This document shows positions 14,795 to 22,807 of a stretch of DNA of 53,547 nucleotides, piece after piece. The stretch comes from Fuerstiella sp. (GTDB lineage: Bacteria > Planctomycetota > Planctomycetia > Planctomycetales > Planctomycetaceae), in contig JAPYTO010000017.1 in NCBI GenBank assembly GCA_029941865.1, positions 1 through 53,547 of the forward strand, written 5' to 3'. The stretch's first letter is position 1. Each line of letters begins with the position of its first letter. Position numbers and translations under genes: made by a program. The notes beneath the pieces were generated by a model. That model was not told where the DNA came from, ran no database searches, and was given only the letters and a program-made list of their open reading frames with translations.

Positions 14795-16834
14795 CTACGG
14801 TGCTGGCTGGTCAGAATTGTGCTGTTCGTTCAGGAACGCATTGGCAGAAAAACTGATGAACATGGCAAGATCCTGCTGTGCACTCTGCACAAACGTCGCC
14901 GTGGTTTCGGTCGGAAGGAGGCCCTGGCAACGCTGAGCGACTGTTTTGACGGCCGGAATTGCTGCCCTGGCCTTGTCGCCGAGTAACTCAATGGTCCGTA
15001 CGGCGTGAAGAACCGTATTCAGATCCGCTTGACCGGTGGCCTTAATGAGAACTGGCAGGGCTGCGGCAGGGTTCTCGTTTTCAACCAGAATTCGTGCTGC
15101 TTCAATTCGAACAGCCCACGCCGGATCGGCCAGACTCGTCAGCAACGCTGGAATCATGTTCCAGGTCATTTTCATTCGGCCCAGCCCGACCATGACCCAG
15201 TATCTGACAGCAGCGTGAGGGCTTTGTCCCAACTTCAGGAGTTCGTGTTCTGTCAAAAGTCCTGACTTCAACGCAGCGGCGGCGGCGATTCGAACCGCAT
15301 CCACGTGGCGTTCCGACGCGTTATTGTGTGCGCTGTCATCCACCGTCTGAAGCAGCGATTCGGGAATAAATCCTCGGTCTCCGTATTGCTGTATCGAATC
15401 TGCCAGGACCGTTCTCATTGACTCAAGCAGACTCTGCTGAGCGGTTGAATCCGCCAGATTGTGCAGGTTCAGCGGATCGGCGTTGCAATCGTAGAGTTCT
15501 TCCAGCGGTCTGGACGGGCCGGCGAACTGCCACTGAGCCGCCGTCATCGTGTCGCGGTCTGTGAGTCGATAGATCTGCCCGCGAATGTCGCCCTGATCCG
15601 GCCAGGCCGTCGGCTGATTGTAACTTAAATGAGGCATGAAATTTCGAATGTAAAGGAAGTTTCTGCTGCGGACGGAGCGGGCACAATCAAAGGCCTCATC
15701 GACGCGATCACGGTGACCAAAAACGAATTCGCGTTCAGCCGGCACGTTGTCGCCGAGAAAAACCTGGCCCTGCATGTGATCGGGAATGCCAAGACCACAG
15801 AGATTAAGAACGGTTGGCGGAAAATCGACGAAACTCACAAGTCGGTCGGTCACGCTTCCGGCGCTGGCAGAAACAAGATGCTGATACTTCGGCGGACAAC
15901 GAATCAGCAGCGGCACATGCATCCCGGTGTCGAAGAGTGCTCGCTTATGGCGCGGCATGCCAGAGCCGTGGTCACTGAAGAAAAACACGATCGTATCATC
16001 GGCCAGACCGTCGTCGGTGAGTTGCTGCAGAATCGCGCCAACCTGCTGGTCCATAGCAGTCACGCAGTCATAAAAGCGGGCCCAGTCGCGGCGTGTGATC
16101 GGCGTGTCAGGGTAGTACGGGGGCAACGGAACGGTTGCGGGATCGTGAACATCCACCGGCGAAATACGGCTCTGCACTTCGGTCTGAAACTTTTCGTACG
16201 GCCACACCATGGTTCGACTTTGGTGAGACGTCATCAGATTGAAAACGCTGAAGAACGGTGCCGCTTTGTCCTTGCGACTTCGCCAATGAGCCGTCGCGCT
16301 GCTTTCGTCCCAGGATTCGTCGGTCAGACGTGCCGAGTCCGACGTGTTGTAATCCGTCTTCACATTGTTGGATGTGAAGTAGCCCGCGTCTTTCAGAAAG
16401 GACGGGAAGCCGCCGACGGATGGCGGCAGAGGAAATGCCGATCTCATATTGTGCGTCCCCAGCGACGTCGCGTAGCACCCTGTGATCAGACAGGATCGCA
16501 CGGGAGAACACACAGGCGCCGTCGCGAAGGCATGCGTGTAGCGCACGCTTTCTGTTGCCAACTGGTCGATGTTCGGCGTGGTTGCATAGCTGTCTCCGTA
16601 GCAGCCAAGTGCAGGACTCATGTCCTCGGCCGTAATCCACAGAATATTCGGCAGTGCCGCACCTGCCGACTGTGATAAAACGGCGATCATGAGTGCTGCT
16701 GCGACGAGTGGCTTCGTGAACAACAACACACGGCTTGGCGCGAATGTCGGTCGCCAACATCGGATGCAGACCAGCAGACTTCGAGCAGTTACTCGGAATG
16801 GATGGCGGTCGTGCCGCACTGGCGACTGGCACAT
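14795..16834 (-). CDS. exported sulfatase with C-terminal HEAT-like repeats
   Basis: The 679-residue protein carries an alkaline-phosphatase-superfamily sulfatase domain: the metal-binding ITAEDMSP segment (Glu70, Asp71), the formylglycine site CSPVRSCLITG (Cys109), and FFFSDHGSGMPRHKR. A hydrophobic stretch, LVAAALMIAVLSQSAGA (about residues 43-59), acts as a signal peptide, although it lies rather far from the chosen start, so the true start may be downstream. After about residue 520 come helical repeats (HAAVRYWVMVGLGRMK, PAWAVRIEAARILVENENPA) that resemble HEAT units. Sulfatases remove sulfate esters from polysaccharides, and planctomycetes carry many. Activation needs a maturase such as the one at 28504-29883. 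Confidence 0.9.
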   Translation of the reverse strand: MCQSPVRHDRHPFRVTARSLLVCIRCWRPTFAPSRVLLFTKPLVAAALMIAVLSQSAGAALPNILWITAEDMSPALGCYGDSYATTPNIDQLATESVRYTHAFATAPVCSPVRSCLITGCYATSLGTHNMRSAFPLPPSVGGFPSFLKDAGYFTSNNVKTDYNTSDSARLTDESWDESSATAHWRSRKDKAAPFFSVFNLMTSHQSRTMVWPYEKFQTEVQSRISPVDVHDPATVPLPPYYPDTPITRRDWARFYDCVTAMDQQVGAILQQLTDDGLADDTIVFFFSDHGSGMPRHKRALFDTGMHVPLLIRCPPKYQHLVSASAGSVTDRLVSFVDFPPTVLNLCGLGIPDHMQGQVFLGDNVPAEREFVFGHRDRVDEAFDCARSVRSRNFLYIRNFMPHLSYNQPTAWPDQGDIRGQIYRLTDRDTMTAAQWQFAGPSRPLEELYDCNADPLNLHNLADSTAQQSLLESMRTVLADSIQQYGDRGFIPESLLQTVDDSAHNNASERHVDAVRIAAAAALKSGLLTEHELLKLGQSPHAAVRYWVMVGLGRMKMTWNMIPALLTSLADPAWAVRIEAARILVENENPAAALPVLIKATGQADLNTVLHAVRTIELLGDKARAAIPAVKTVAQRCQGLLPTETTATFVQSAQQDLAMFISFSANAFLNEQHNSDQPAP

Positions 16835-17278
16835 GGAAAATCTACCTCAGGAATCTGGTGCGTAACACTCGACAAGGTGACTTCGCAGAGTAACTGGAAT
16901 TGAGTTCATTGAAAGTGAACCGTACCAAACATCAGTTCACCACCGCACAGCAATGGCGTTTTCTCAGCTGGACTCCTGGTTGTACAGCGTCACATTCCTT
17001 GCGCGGCACGGCGCTAGCCGCGGGGACGAACCAAAAACACCGGCGGCTAGCGCCGTGCCGCTCACCAGTTACGCAAATGCCGAAGAATAATGGTTTTGAG
17101 CCACAAAGTAGCGATGTCCATTCAGTCTTTCCGAGCCCGGGCTTGTGCAACGGTAAACGTTGTTAGAATTGACCGGCGCAGTCGACCATCGCGACACTGC
17201 ATGGCGATCACAGCTGACAGGCAGGACGATCGAGTTATTACCCCGCGACAACGATGTTTGAAATGACTGGATTAACGG
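16835..17278. other. intergenic region with inverted repeat
   Basis: About 440 bases between the divergent sulfatase and lactonase-like genes. Apart from the palindrome at 17003-17061 I see no gene. A TAGAAT box with a TTGTGC box about 15 bases upstream lies near 17144-17170 and could serve the lactonase-like gene, but the match is weak. Confidence 0.5.
17003..17061. repeat. 59-bp palindrome with 19-bp perfect arms
   Basis: GCGGCACGGCGCTAGCCGC (17003-17021) and its exact reverse complement (17043-17061) flank a 21-base loop containing CCAAAAACA. A copy of the right arm occurs at 21324-21347. Confidence 0.88.
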
Positions 17279-18364
17279 ATGATGTTTCCCCGAAGTGTGC
17301 TGCCGGTCACCATATTCGCATGCTGGGTATTTCTGCAGAACGCAGCTGTTGCAGGCAACTGGCTGTTCGTCTCACTGCTGCAGGAAAAAGCAATCGTCAC
17401 CTTCGAACGTGACGTGGAGACCGGCAGGCTGATTCGCCGCGGACGTACGACGTGCCCGGCCGAGCCCGCGATCCTGAGTGCATCCGGCAATGGGGAGTTG
17501 TTATTCGTTTCGCTACGTTCAACAGGGCAATTGGCCAGCTACCGTATCAATTCGTCGACGGGCACTCTGAAACTGTTAAGCACGGTCAACGGCGGCGACG
17601 ACCCGGCTTACCTGCAAACCGATCGCACCGGGCAATTTCTGTTTGCGGCGTATTACGCAGCTAATAAAGTCACCGTTCACCGAGTACTGCCCGACGGTCG
17701 GTTAAGCGATGCGCCATTGCAGACCGTGCCAACGGCGGCGCGGGCTCATGGAATTGCCGTGGGCACAAAAAACCACGCCGTGTTTGTGCCCCATACCGGG
17801 GCCAACAGGATTTATCAGTTTCAGTTCGATCCGAAACAGGGACGACTGCAGGCCGCCGAACCACCGTATCTGACCACTCCGGATTCACATCACCCGCGAC
17901 ATTTGATGCTGCATCCATCCGACCGCTGGGCCTATACCAGTGACGAAGCGGGGGACAGCATCAGCGTCTACGACGTCGACTCGAAGCAGGCAACGCTCAA
18001 ACTGAAGCAAACCGTCAGCTCCATTCCGGCCGACTTTGACGGATCAAAGAACACCACCGCCCGCTGCGAAATCACTCCCAATGGACGGTTTATTTATGTC
18101 GCCAATCGTGGCCACGACAGCATCGCAGGTTTCGCAATTGACCAGAGCAGCGGCATGGTCAGGTCGCTGGGCCAGTTTTCCACCGAACCCACACCGCGTT
18201 CGTTCAGCATCTCGGCGGACGGGCGCTATCTTTATGCGGCCGGTCAGGCATCAGGCCGCCTGGTCGTCTACAGGATCGGTGAGACTGGGATTTTGGAGGA
18301 TATCGGACGTTTCGAATCCGGTCCGGTTTCCTGGTCAGCATTGTGTGTTGACACCGCCGATTAG
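17279..18364 (+). CDS. exported YbhE-type lactonase-like beta-propeller protein
   Basis: The 361-residue protein has a signal peptide (about residues 1-25, ending AAVAG) followed by a seven-bladed beta-propeller of the 6-phosphogluconolactonase YbhE/lactonase family. Repeats such as DVETGRLIRRG, SSTGTLKLLSTV, YLQTDRTGQFLFAAYY and ITPNGRFIYVANRG each supply a blade. E. coli YbhE hydrolyses 6-phosphogluconolactone in the cytoplasm. An exported version more likely acts on another lactone or serves as a surface protein. There are two tandem ATGs (17279 and 17282) and the choice between them is open. No operon partner is visible: the upstream neighbour is divergent and gatB lies 158 bases downstream. 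Confidence 0.85.
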   Translation: MMFPRSVLPVTIFACWVFLQNAAVAGNWLFVSLLQEKAIVTFERDVETGRLIRRGRTTCPAEPAILSASGNGELLFVSLRSTGQLASYRINSSTGTLKLLSTVNGGDDPAYLQTDRTGQFLFAAYYAANKVTVHRVLPDGRLSDAPLQTVPTAARAHGIAVGTKNHAVFVPHTGANRIYQFQFDPKQGRLQAAEPPYLTTPDSHHPRHLMLHPSDRWAYTSDEAGDSISVYDVDSKQATLKLKQTVSSIPADFDGSKNTTARCEITPNGRFIYVANRGHDSIAGFAIDQSSGMVRSLGQFSTEPTPRSFSISADGRYLYAAGQASGRLVVYRIGETGILEDIGRFESGPVSWSALCVDTAD

Positions 18365-18522
18365 GCATAGAGAATCCGCATTCCACGGGCATCCCTCGGG
18401 TACCTTGTGTACCGAAGTCTTTGTCTTCCCACCAGCATGCCGCGTCAAACACGAAAAATGCTGGAATTCTATTACGGAGCGGTAAGCTCCGAGCAAACCG
18501 CTAGGGCGGCTAACGGCCAATC

Positions 18523-20022
18523 ATGAGTTCACTTTCGTACACGGTCATTATCGGGCTTGAAGTTCATACCCAGCTGAAAACGAAGTCCAAACTCTTCTGC
18601 GGCTGCGCCAACGAGTTCAACCCGGACCATCCCAATACTCAGACCTGCCCGGTCTGCCTGGGGCTGCCGGGCGCTCTGCCCGTCATGAACCGTCATGCCT
18701 TCGACCTGTCACTCAAAACTGCTTTGGCACTGAACTGCAACATCCCGCTCTTCACCAAGTGGGATCGCAAGCAGTACTACTATCCCGATCTGCCCAAGGC
18801 CTATCAGATCAGCCAGTTCGACCTGCCGTTCAGTGAACATGGCTGGTTGGAAATCACAAACGACAAAGAAGACGGCCCGATTCGTCGCATCAATATCACT
18901 CGTGCCCACCTTGAAGAAGACGCGGGCAAGAACGTGCACGATGAAAGTGGGCGCGGCGGAGACAGTTGCGTTGATCTGAATCGCACGGGGACCCCACTAT
19001 TGGAAATCGTCAGCGAACCAGATCTGCGATCGGCGTCGGAAGCACGTCGATATCTGGAAGAAATGAAAACGCTGCTGCTGTTCATCGGAGTATCTGACTG
19101 CAACATGCAGGAAGGCTCACTGCGCTGCGACGCCAATATCAATCTTCACATTCACAACGACGATGGCAGCACGACCGCCACACCGATCGTCGAACTGAAA
19201 AACATGAACAGTTTTCGCAATGTCGAAATGGCGATCGACTACGAAGTGAAACGGCAGCACAAGGAATTCCAAAAAACCGGCAAGACCATCGACGATGCCT
19301 CCAAGGTAACTCGAGGCTGGGACGCGGAACGGAGTATCACCTTCGCTCAACGTGAAAAAGAAGATGTGTCCGATTATCGATTCTTCCCCGACCCCGACCT
19401 TGTACCGGTCGTACTGACGGAATCAGAAATTGAAGCGGTGCGTCAGGCATTGCCGGAAACCCCGGCTGTCAAACGCGATCGTTTTCAGGCTGAACATGGG
19501 CTAACAGAATACGATGCCTCCGTCATCATTGGTCAGGGGCCGGAAATCACCGCCTACTTCGAGGCCGTTGTATCCGCCTGTGGCGATGGAAAGATTACGG
19601 CCAACTGGGTCACACAGGATGTGTTACGAGACCTGAATGCAAGTGAATCGGGTGTTGACGATTTCTCGATTACGTCAGACATTCTGGGCACGCTTTTGAA
19701 GTGGATCACCGGCGATCGACTGACCAACAAGAGCGCACGCGAGGTGTACGCATTGTTGAAGCAGACGGCGGAATCGGGCGGTGCGATTTCAATAACAGAG
19801 GTGGAAACGCTGGCAGCAGAGCGAGAAATCGTACGGGACACGGGTGCTCTGGAAGCCGCCATCACGGCGGCCATCGCCAGTCGACCGGATGCTGTTGATG
19901 ATGTGAAGGCCGGAAAACTTCAGGCGGTCGGACCGATGATGGGCATGGTCATGAAACAGGTGGGCGGGGCCGACCCAAAGGAAGTCCGTGAGATGCTGAT
20001 CAAAATGATTAAGGAATCCTGA
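18523..20022 (+). CDS. gatB: aspartyl/glutamyl-tRNA(Asn/Gln) amidotransferase subunit B
   Basis: This 499-residue protein is full length for GatB. It opens with [20 protein letters not shown], followed by the zinc-binding cysteines CGC and CPVCLG, then [14 protein letters not shown] and the YqeY-like C-terminal domain. GatB binds the misacylated Glu-tRNA(Gln) or Asp-tRNA(Asn) and, with GatA and GatC, converts it to the correct aminoacyl-tRNA in the cytoplasm. gatA and gatC are not in the window, so the operon is split. No good ribosome-binding site precedes the ATG; an AGGGCGG motif is about 17 bases away. The gene at 20137 follows on the same strand. Confidence 0.97.
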   Translation: MSSLSYTVIIGLEVHTQLKTKSKLFCGCANEFNPDHPNTQTCPVCLGLPGALPVMNRHAFDLSLKTALALNCNIPLFTKWDRKQYYYPDLPKAYQISQFDLPFSEHGWLEITNDKEDGPIRRINITRAHLEEDAGKNVHDESGRGGDSCVDLNRTGTPLLEIVSEPDLRSASEARRYLEEMKTLLLFIGVSDCNMQEGSLRCDANINLHIHNDDGSTTATPIVELKNMNSFRNVEMAIDYEVKRQHKEFQKTGKTIDDASKVTRGWDAERSITFAQREKEDVSDYRFFPDPDLVPVVLTESEIEAVRQALPETPAVKRDRFQAEHGLTEYDASVIIGQGPEITAYFEAVVSACGDGKITANWVTQDVLRDLNASESGVDDFSITSDILGTLLKWITGDRLTNKSAREVYALLKQTAESGGAISITEVETLAAEREIVRDTGALEAAITAAIASRPDAVDDVKAGKLQAVGPMMGMVMKQVGGADPKEVREMLIKMIKES

Positions 20023-20136
20023 TAACGGAATGGCCCTCAACCTCGATTCGAACCTTCACAGTAAAGAGAAAACTCCGCTGCCACGGGTCGCTGCAATAAT
20101 GCTCAACCTGGACAGTCGTGTTCGCGAAAGACATCA

Positions 20137-21012
20137 ATGAGCCACCCCATCTTCATGCCGCGGGAAGAGTACATCGAACAGGAGTACTTCTTTCGCGTCT
20201 ATCGCGAACGGCTGCAGGAAAACATCCCGTCACAGGACATTCTGAAGACGGTTCACGAAGAGATTCTCAGCACCACTCGCCTGCCGATGGCAGTCGACTT
20301 TATGCGTGCCGAAATTCTACACAGCGGACGCAGCGGTGACGCCATGGTTCGGCTGCCGCACTATTTCACTCCCTTTCAATGCTTTGTGATTGCGCGTGCC
20401 GAAGATGACGTATCGCGATTCGAGCTGATCACCGGCCTGCAGATTCTTGAACGCGAGGCGAAATATCGGGCTGGCAGTGCAACGATGGCTGGAAGTTTCG
20501 TCTATCAATTTGAATGCATCGTCAGAAACCGGCTGGGGTACGGCGACGGGTTACGGGCCATGGCAAACGATCCCTGCTTCAACGAAGACTGGAAGAAGTG
20601 GATTGTCGACCTCAACAATCAGCTGGGGGCCAACGAGCTGTCAGCGATCGTCTACCGGGCGTCAGAACATTATCTGACTCGTCGAAGGTCCCGTCCGGGA
20701 GCGGAACCTGAGGAAGAAGACACTTCTGTCTGGCTGTTTGGAGAGCAGGAAGGTCGCATTGCCCGAGCGAATATGGGCCGAGACCCGATGTACTTCTTCG
20801 CGGCACTGCAAAGACAGTTGAACTATCCGCAGGTGCCGTTATCCCGAAAAGTCGTTGACGAAAAACTATCGCCGTTTTTGGAATCCCGTCTGGTCAGACT
20901 CGAACAACGGCTGAAGATCGTCGAACTGGAGCAAAAAGGTGGCATCGACCTGACGAAGTTTTACAAGAAAGAGAACGAAATCGGGAATGGCAACGGCGCA
21001 CTGGACAACTGA
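20137..21012 (+). CDS. conserved hypothetical protein linked to gatB
   Basis: The 291-residue product has no signal peptide or membrane segment and looks cytoplasmic and mostly helical. It begins MSHPIFMPREEYIEQEYFFR, and has a central segment, ELITGLQILEREAKYR, plus a C-terminal coiled-coil-like stretch, RLVRLEQRLKIVELEQKG. I recognise no family or catalytic motif. Similar proteins near housekeeping genes in planctomycetes come to mind but I cannot name them. It follows gatB by 114 bases on the same strand and could be co-transcribed. It converges with the DUF1501 gene. Confidence 0.75.
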   Translation: MSHPIFMPREEYIEQEYFFRVYRERLQENIPSQDILKTVHEEILSTTRLPMAVDFMRAEILHSGRSGDAMVRLPHYFTPFQCFVIARAEDDVSRFELITGLQILEREAKYRAGSATMAGSFVYQFECIVRNRLGYGDGLRAMANDPCFNEDWKKWIVDLNNQLGANELSAIVYRASEHYLTRRRSRPGAEPEEEDTSVWLFGEQEGRIARANMGRDPMYFFAALQRQLNYPQVPLSRKVVDEKLSPFLESRLVRLEQRLKIVELEQKGGIDLTKFYKKENEIGNGNGALDN

Positions 21013-21374
21013 GTGGTTCGTTCCGGGGGCAGTCACGCCGGACGTCATCCGTGCGATTGCTTGCTTGCAATGAATAAGTGGATGCATCGCGTGACAAAAC
21101 GAACTTGCCTGACGATCGTCAGTTGTTGGCTCAGCTGAACGATCGACGTCCTTTCCTCGGAAAGCACTGCTTCTCCGAAGCGGTGGCAAAACAAAGCAAG
21201 ACTCCCACCCCTGATGCCATCGTCTACGTGGTCACGGTCTTACCGCTGCGTCGGCGTTCCTCTGGCTCTGCTTACAGCGAATTTCGCTGAAGCATGGCCG
21301 CAGGTGAAATCACTGCCAATAACCGGCGGCTAGCGCCTTGCCGCTCACAGGAACAGATGTGTCCGGCCAGACTG
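21013..21374. other. intergenic region between convergent genes
   Basis: About 360 bases hold no recognisable gene. A single repeat arm (21324-21347) lies near the right end. Confidence 0.55.
21324..21347 (+). repeat. single arm of the 17003-17061 palindrome family
   Basis: CCGGCGGCTAGCGCC followed by TTGCCGCTCA matches 17040-17064 with one mismatch. No complementary partner arm was found nearby, so the unit appears truncated. Confidence 0.75.
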
Positions 21375-22805
21375 CTAAGCCAGAATATCCGTGGCGACGC
21401 GTCCGGCGACGTCCGTCAGGCGGAAATCGCGACCGGCGTACCGGAATGTCAGACGTTCGTGATTCAGGCCCAGCAGATGCAGCAACGTGGCGTGCAGGTC
21501 GTGGACGTGCATCTTGTTTTCGGCAGCGTAGTAACCATAGTCGTCGGTGGCTCCGTAAGCGTAGCCGCCTTTGACCCCGGCACCCGCCATCCACATTGTG
21601 AAACCATGAGGATTGTGGTCGCGACCGTTGGTCCCCTGAGCCGTCGGCGTGCGACCGAATTCTCCGCCCCACAACACCAGCGTATCTTCCAGCAACCCAC
21701 GTGCCTTCAGATCGGACAGCAATCCGGCAATCGGCTTGTCCACTTCTGACGCATTCTTTGTGTGACCGTGGTACAGATTGGAGTGCTGATCCCACTGCAC
21801 CTCGCTGTCGCTGTGAGTCACCTGCACGAAACGCACATCGCGTTCAAGAAAACGCCGAGCCATCAGGCACTGTCGACCGAAGTCCTCGGTAACGGCATTG
21901 TCCATGCCGTAAAGTTTCTGCGTGGCCGCCGATTCTCCCGACAAATCCTGAACTTCCGGCATCGCCGACTGCATACGAAATGCCAGCTCGAACGAATTCA
22001 GCCGTCCTTCGAGCGCCTGATCTCGTCCGGTCACTTCCAAATGATCCCGGTTCATTTCTCTGATCAGATCCAGCTGCCGGCGCTGTGCCAACGGCGAAAT
22101 TCGATCGTTTCGAATGTGCTTGACGGTGGCGTTGACTGCAGCAAGGCTGGCATTGCCGATCGGAGTCCCCTGACAGTGAGCAGGCAAAAATGCAGAGCCC
22201 CAGTTGTTCACGCCACCATGTGCCAGAGTGGGACAGATGGTTACGAAGGCGGGAAGGTTCTGATTCTCTGTTCCCAGACCGTAGATCACCCACGACCCCA
22301 TGCTGGGCCGCACAAACTGATCCGTCCCGGTGTGCAGCTTCAATAGCGCGCCACCGTGAGCCGGGTTGGTTCCGTGCACAGACCTCAGCATACATAGATC
22401 GTCGACGTGCTGAGCAACATGAGGAAACAACTCGCTGACAGGCAGCCCACTTTCGCCGTAGCGTTTGAATTTCCACGGAGACTTCAGCAGGTTGCCCTGC
22501 GCAGCAAACGTGACTCGAGGCAGATCGAACGGCAACGGTTTCCCGTTGTCTCGCGTCAGCAGCGGTTTGGGATCAAACGTGTCAACATGAGATGGTCCCC
22601 CCTTCATGAACAAGAACACAACGCGCTTCGCTCGAGCTGCGATTTGCGGCAGTTGTGGAACCAATGGGCCCGTCGACACAGACGGCTGTGCCTGGTCAGC
22701 CGCCGACTCCCTGCCCAGCAACGCAGACAACGCCACGTGACCAAAGCCCACGGCTGACGTCTTCAGCAGTTGGCGGCGTGTTTGCACTTCCGGACCAGAC
22801 AACAT
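21375..22805 (-). CDS. DUF1501 exported protein
   Basis: The 476-residue protein begins with a Tat-type leader (TRRQLLKTSAVGFGHVALSALLG) and then has the DUF1501 pattern: VVFLFMKGGPSHVDTFDPKP, GRPSMGSWVIYGLG-type motifs and LWGGEFGRTPTAQG. The fold belongs to the alkaline phosphatase/sulfatase superfamily, but no catalytic role has been settled. The ATG at 22803-22805 has GAGG five bases upstream and lies 2 bases after the stop of the DUF1549/DUF1553 gene, so the two genes form an operon. Such pairs recur throughout planctomycete genomes. Confidence 0.93.
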   Translation of the reverse strand: MLSGPEVQTRRQLLKTSAVGFGHVALSALLGRESAADQAQPSVSTGPLVPQLPQIAARAKRVVFLFMKGGPSHVDTFDPKPLLTRDNGKPLPFDLPRVTFAAQGNLLKSPWKFKRYGESGLPVSELFPHVAQHVDDLCMLRSVHGTNPAHGGALLKLHTGTDQFVRPSMGSWVIYGLGTENQNLPAFVTICPTLAHGGVNNWGSAFLPAHCQGTPIGNASLAAVNATVKHIRNDRISPLAQRRQLDLIREMNRDHLEVTGRDQALEGRLNSFELAFRMQSAMPEVQDLSGESAATQKLYGMDNAVTEDFGRQCLMARRFLERDVRFVQVTHSDSEVQWDQHSNLYHGHTKNASEVDKPIAGLLSDLKARGLLEDTLVLWGGEFGRTPTAQGTNGRDHNPHGFTMWMAGAGVKGGYAYGATDDYGYYAAENKMHVHDLHATLLHLLGLNHERLTFRYAGRDFRLTDVAGRVATDILA

Positions 22806-22807
22806 GA

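Noticed and set aside
15629..16675. 348-codon open frame opposite the sulfatase gene
   Set aside because: Shadow of the sulfatase coding strand, with Arg- and Cys-rich composition and no motif.
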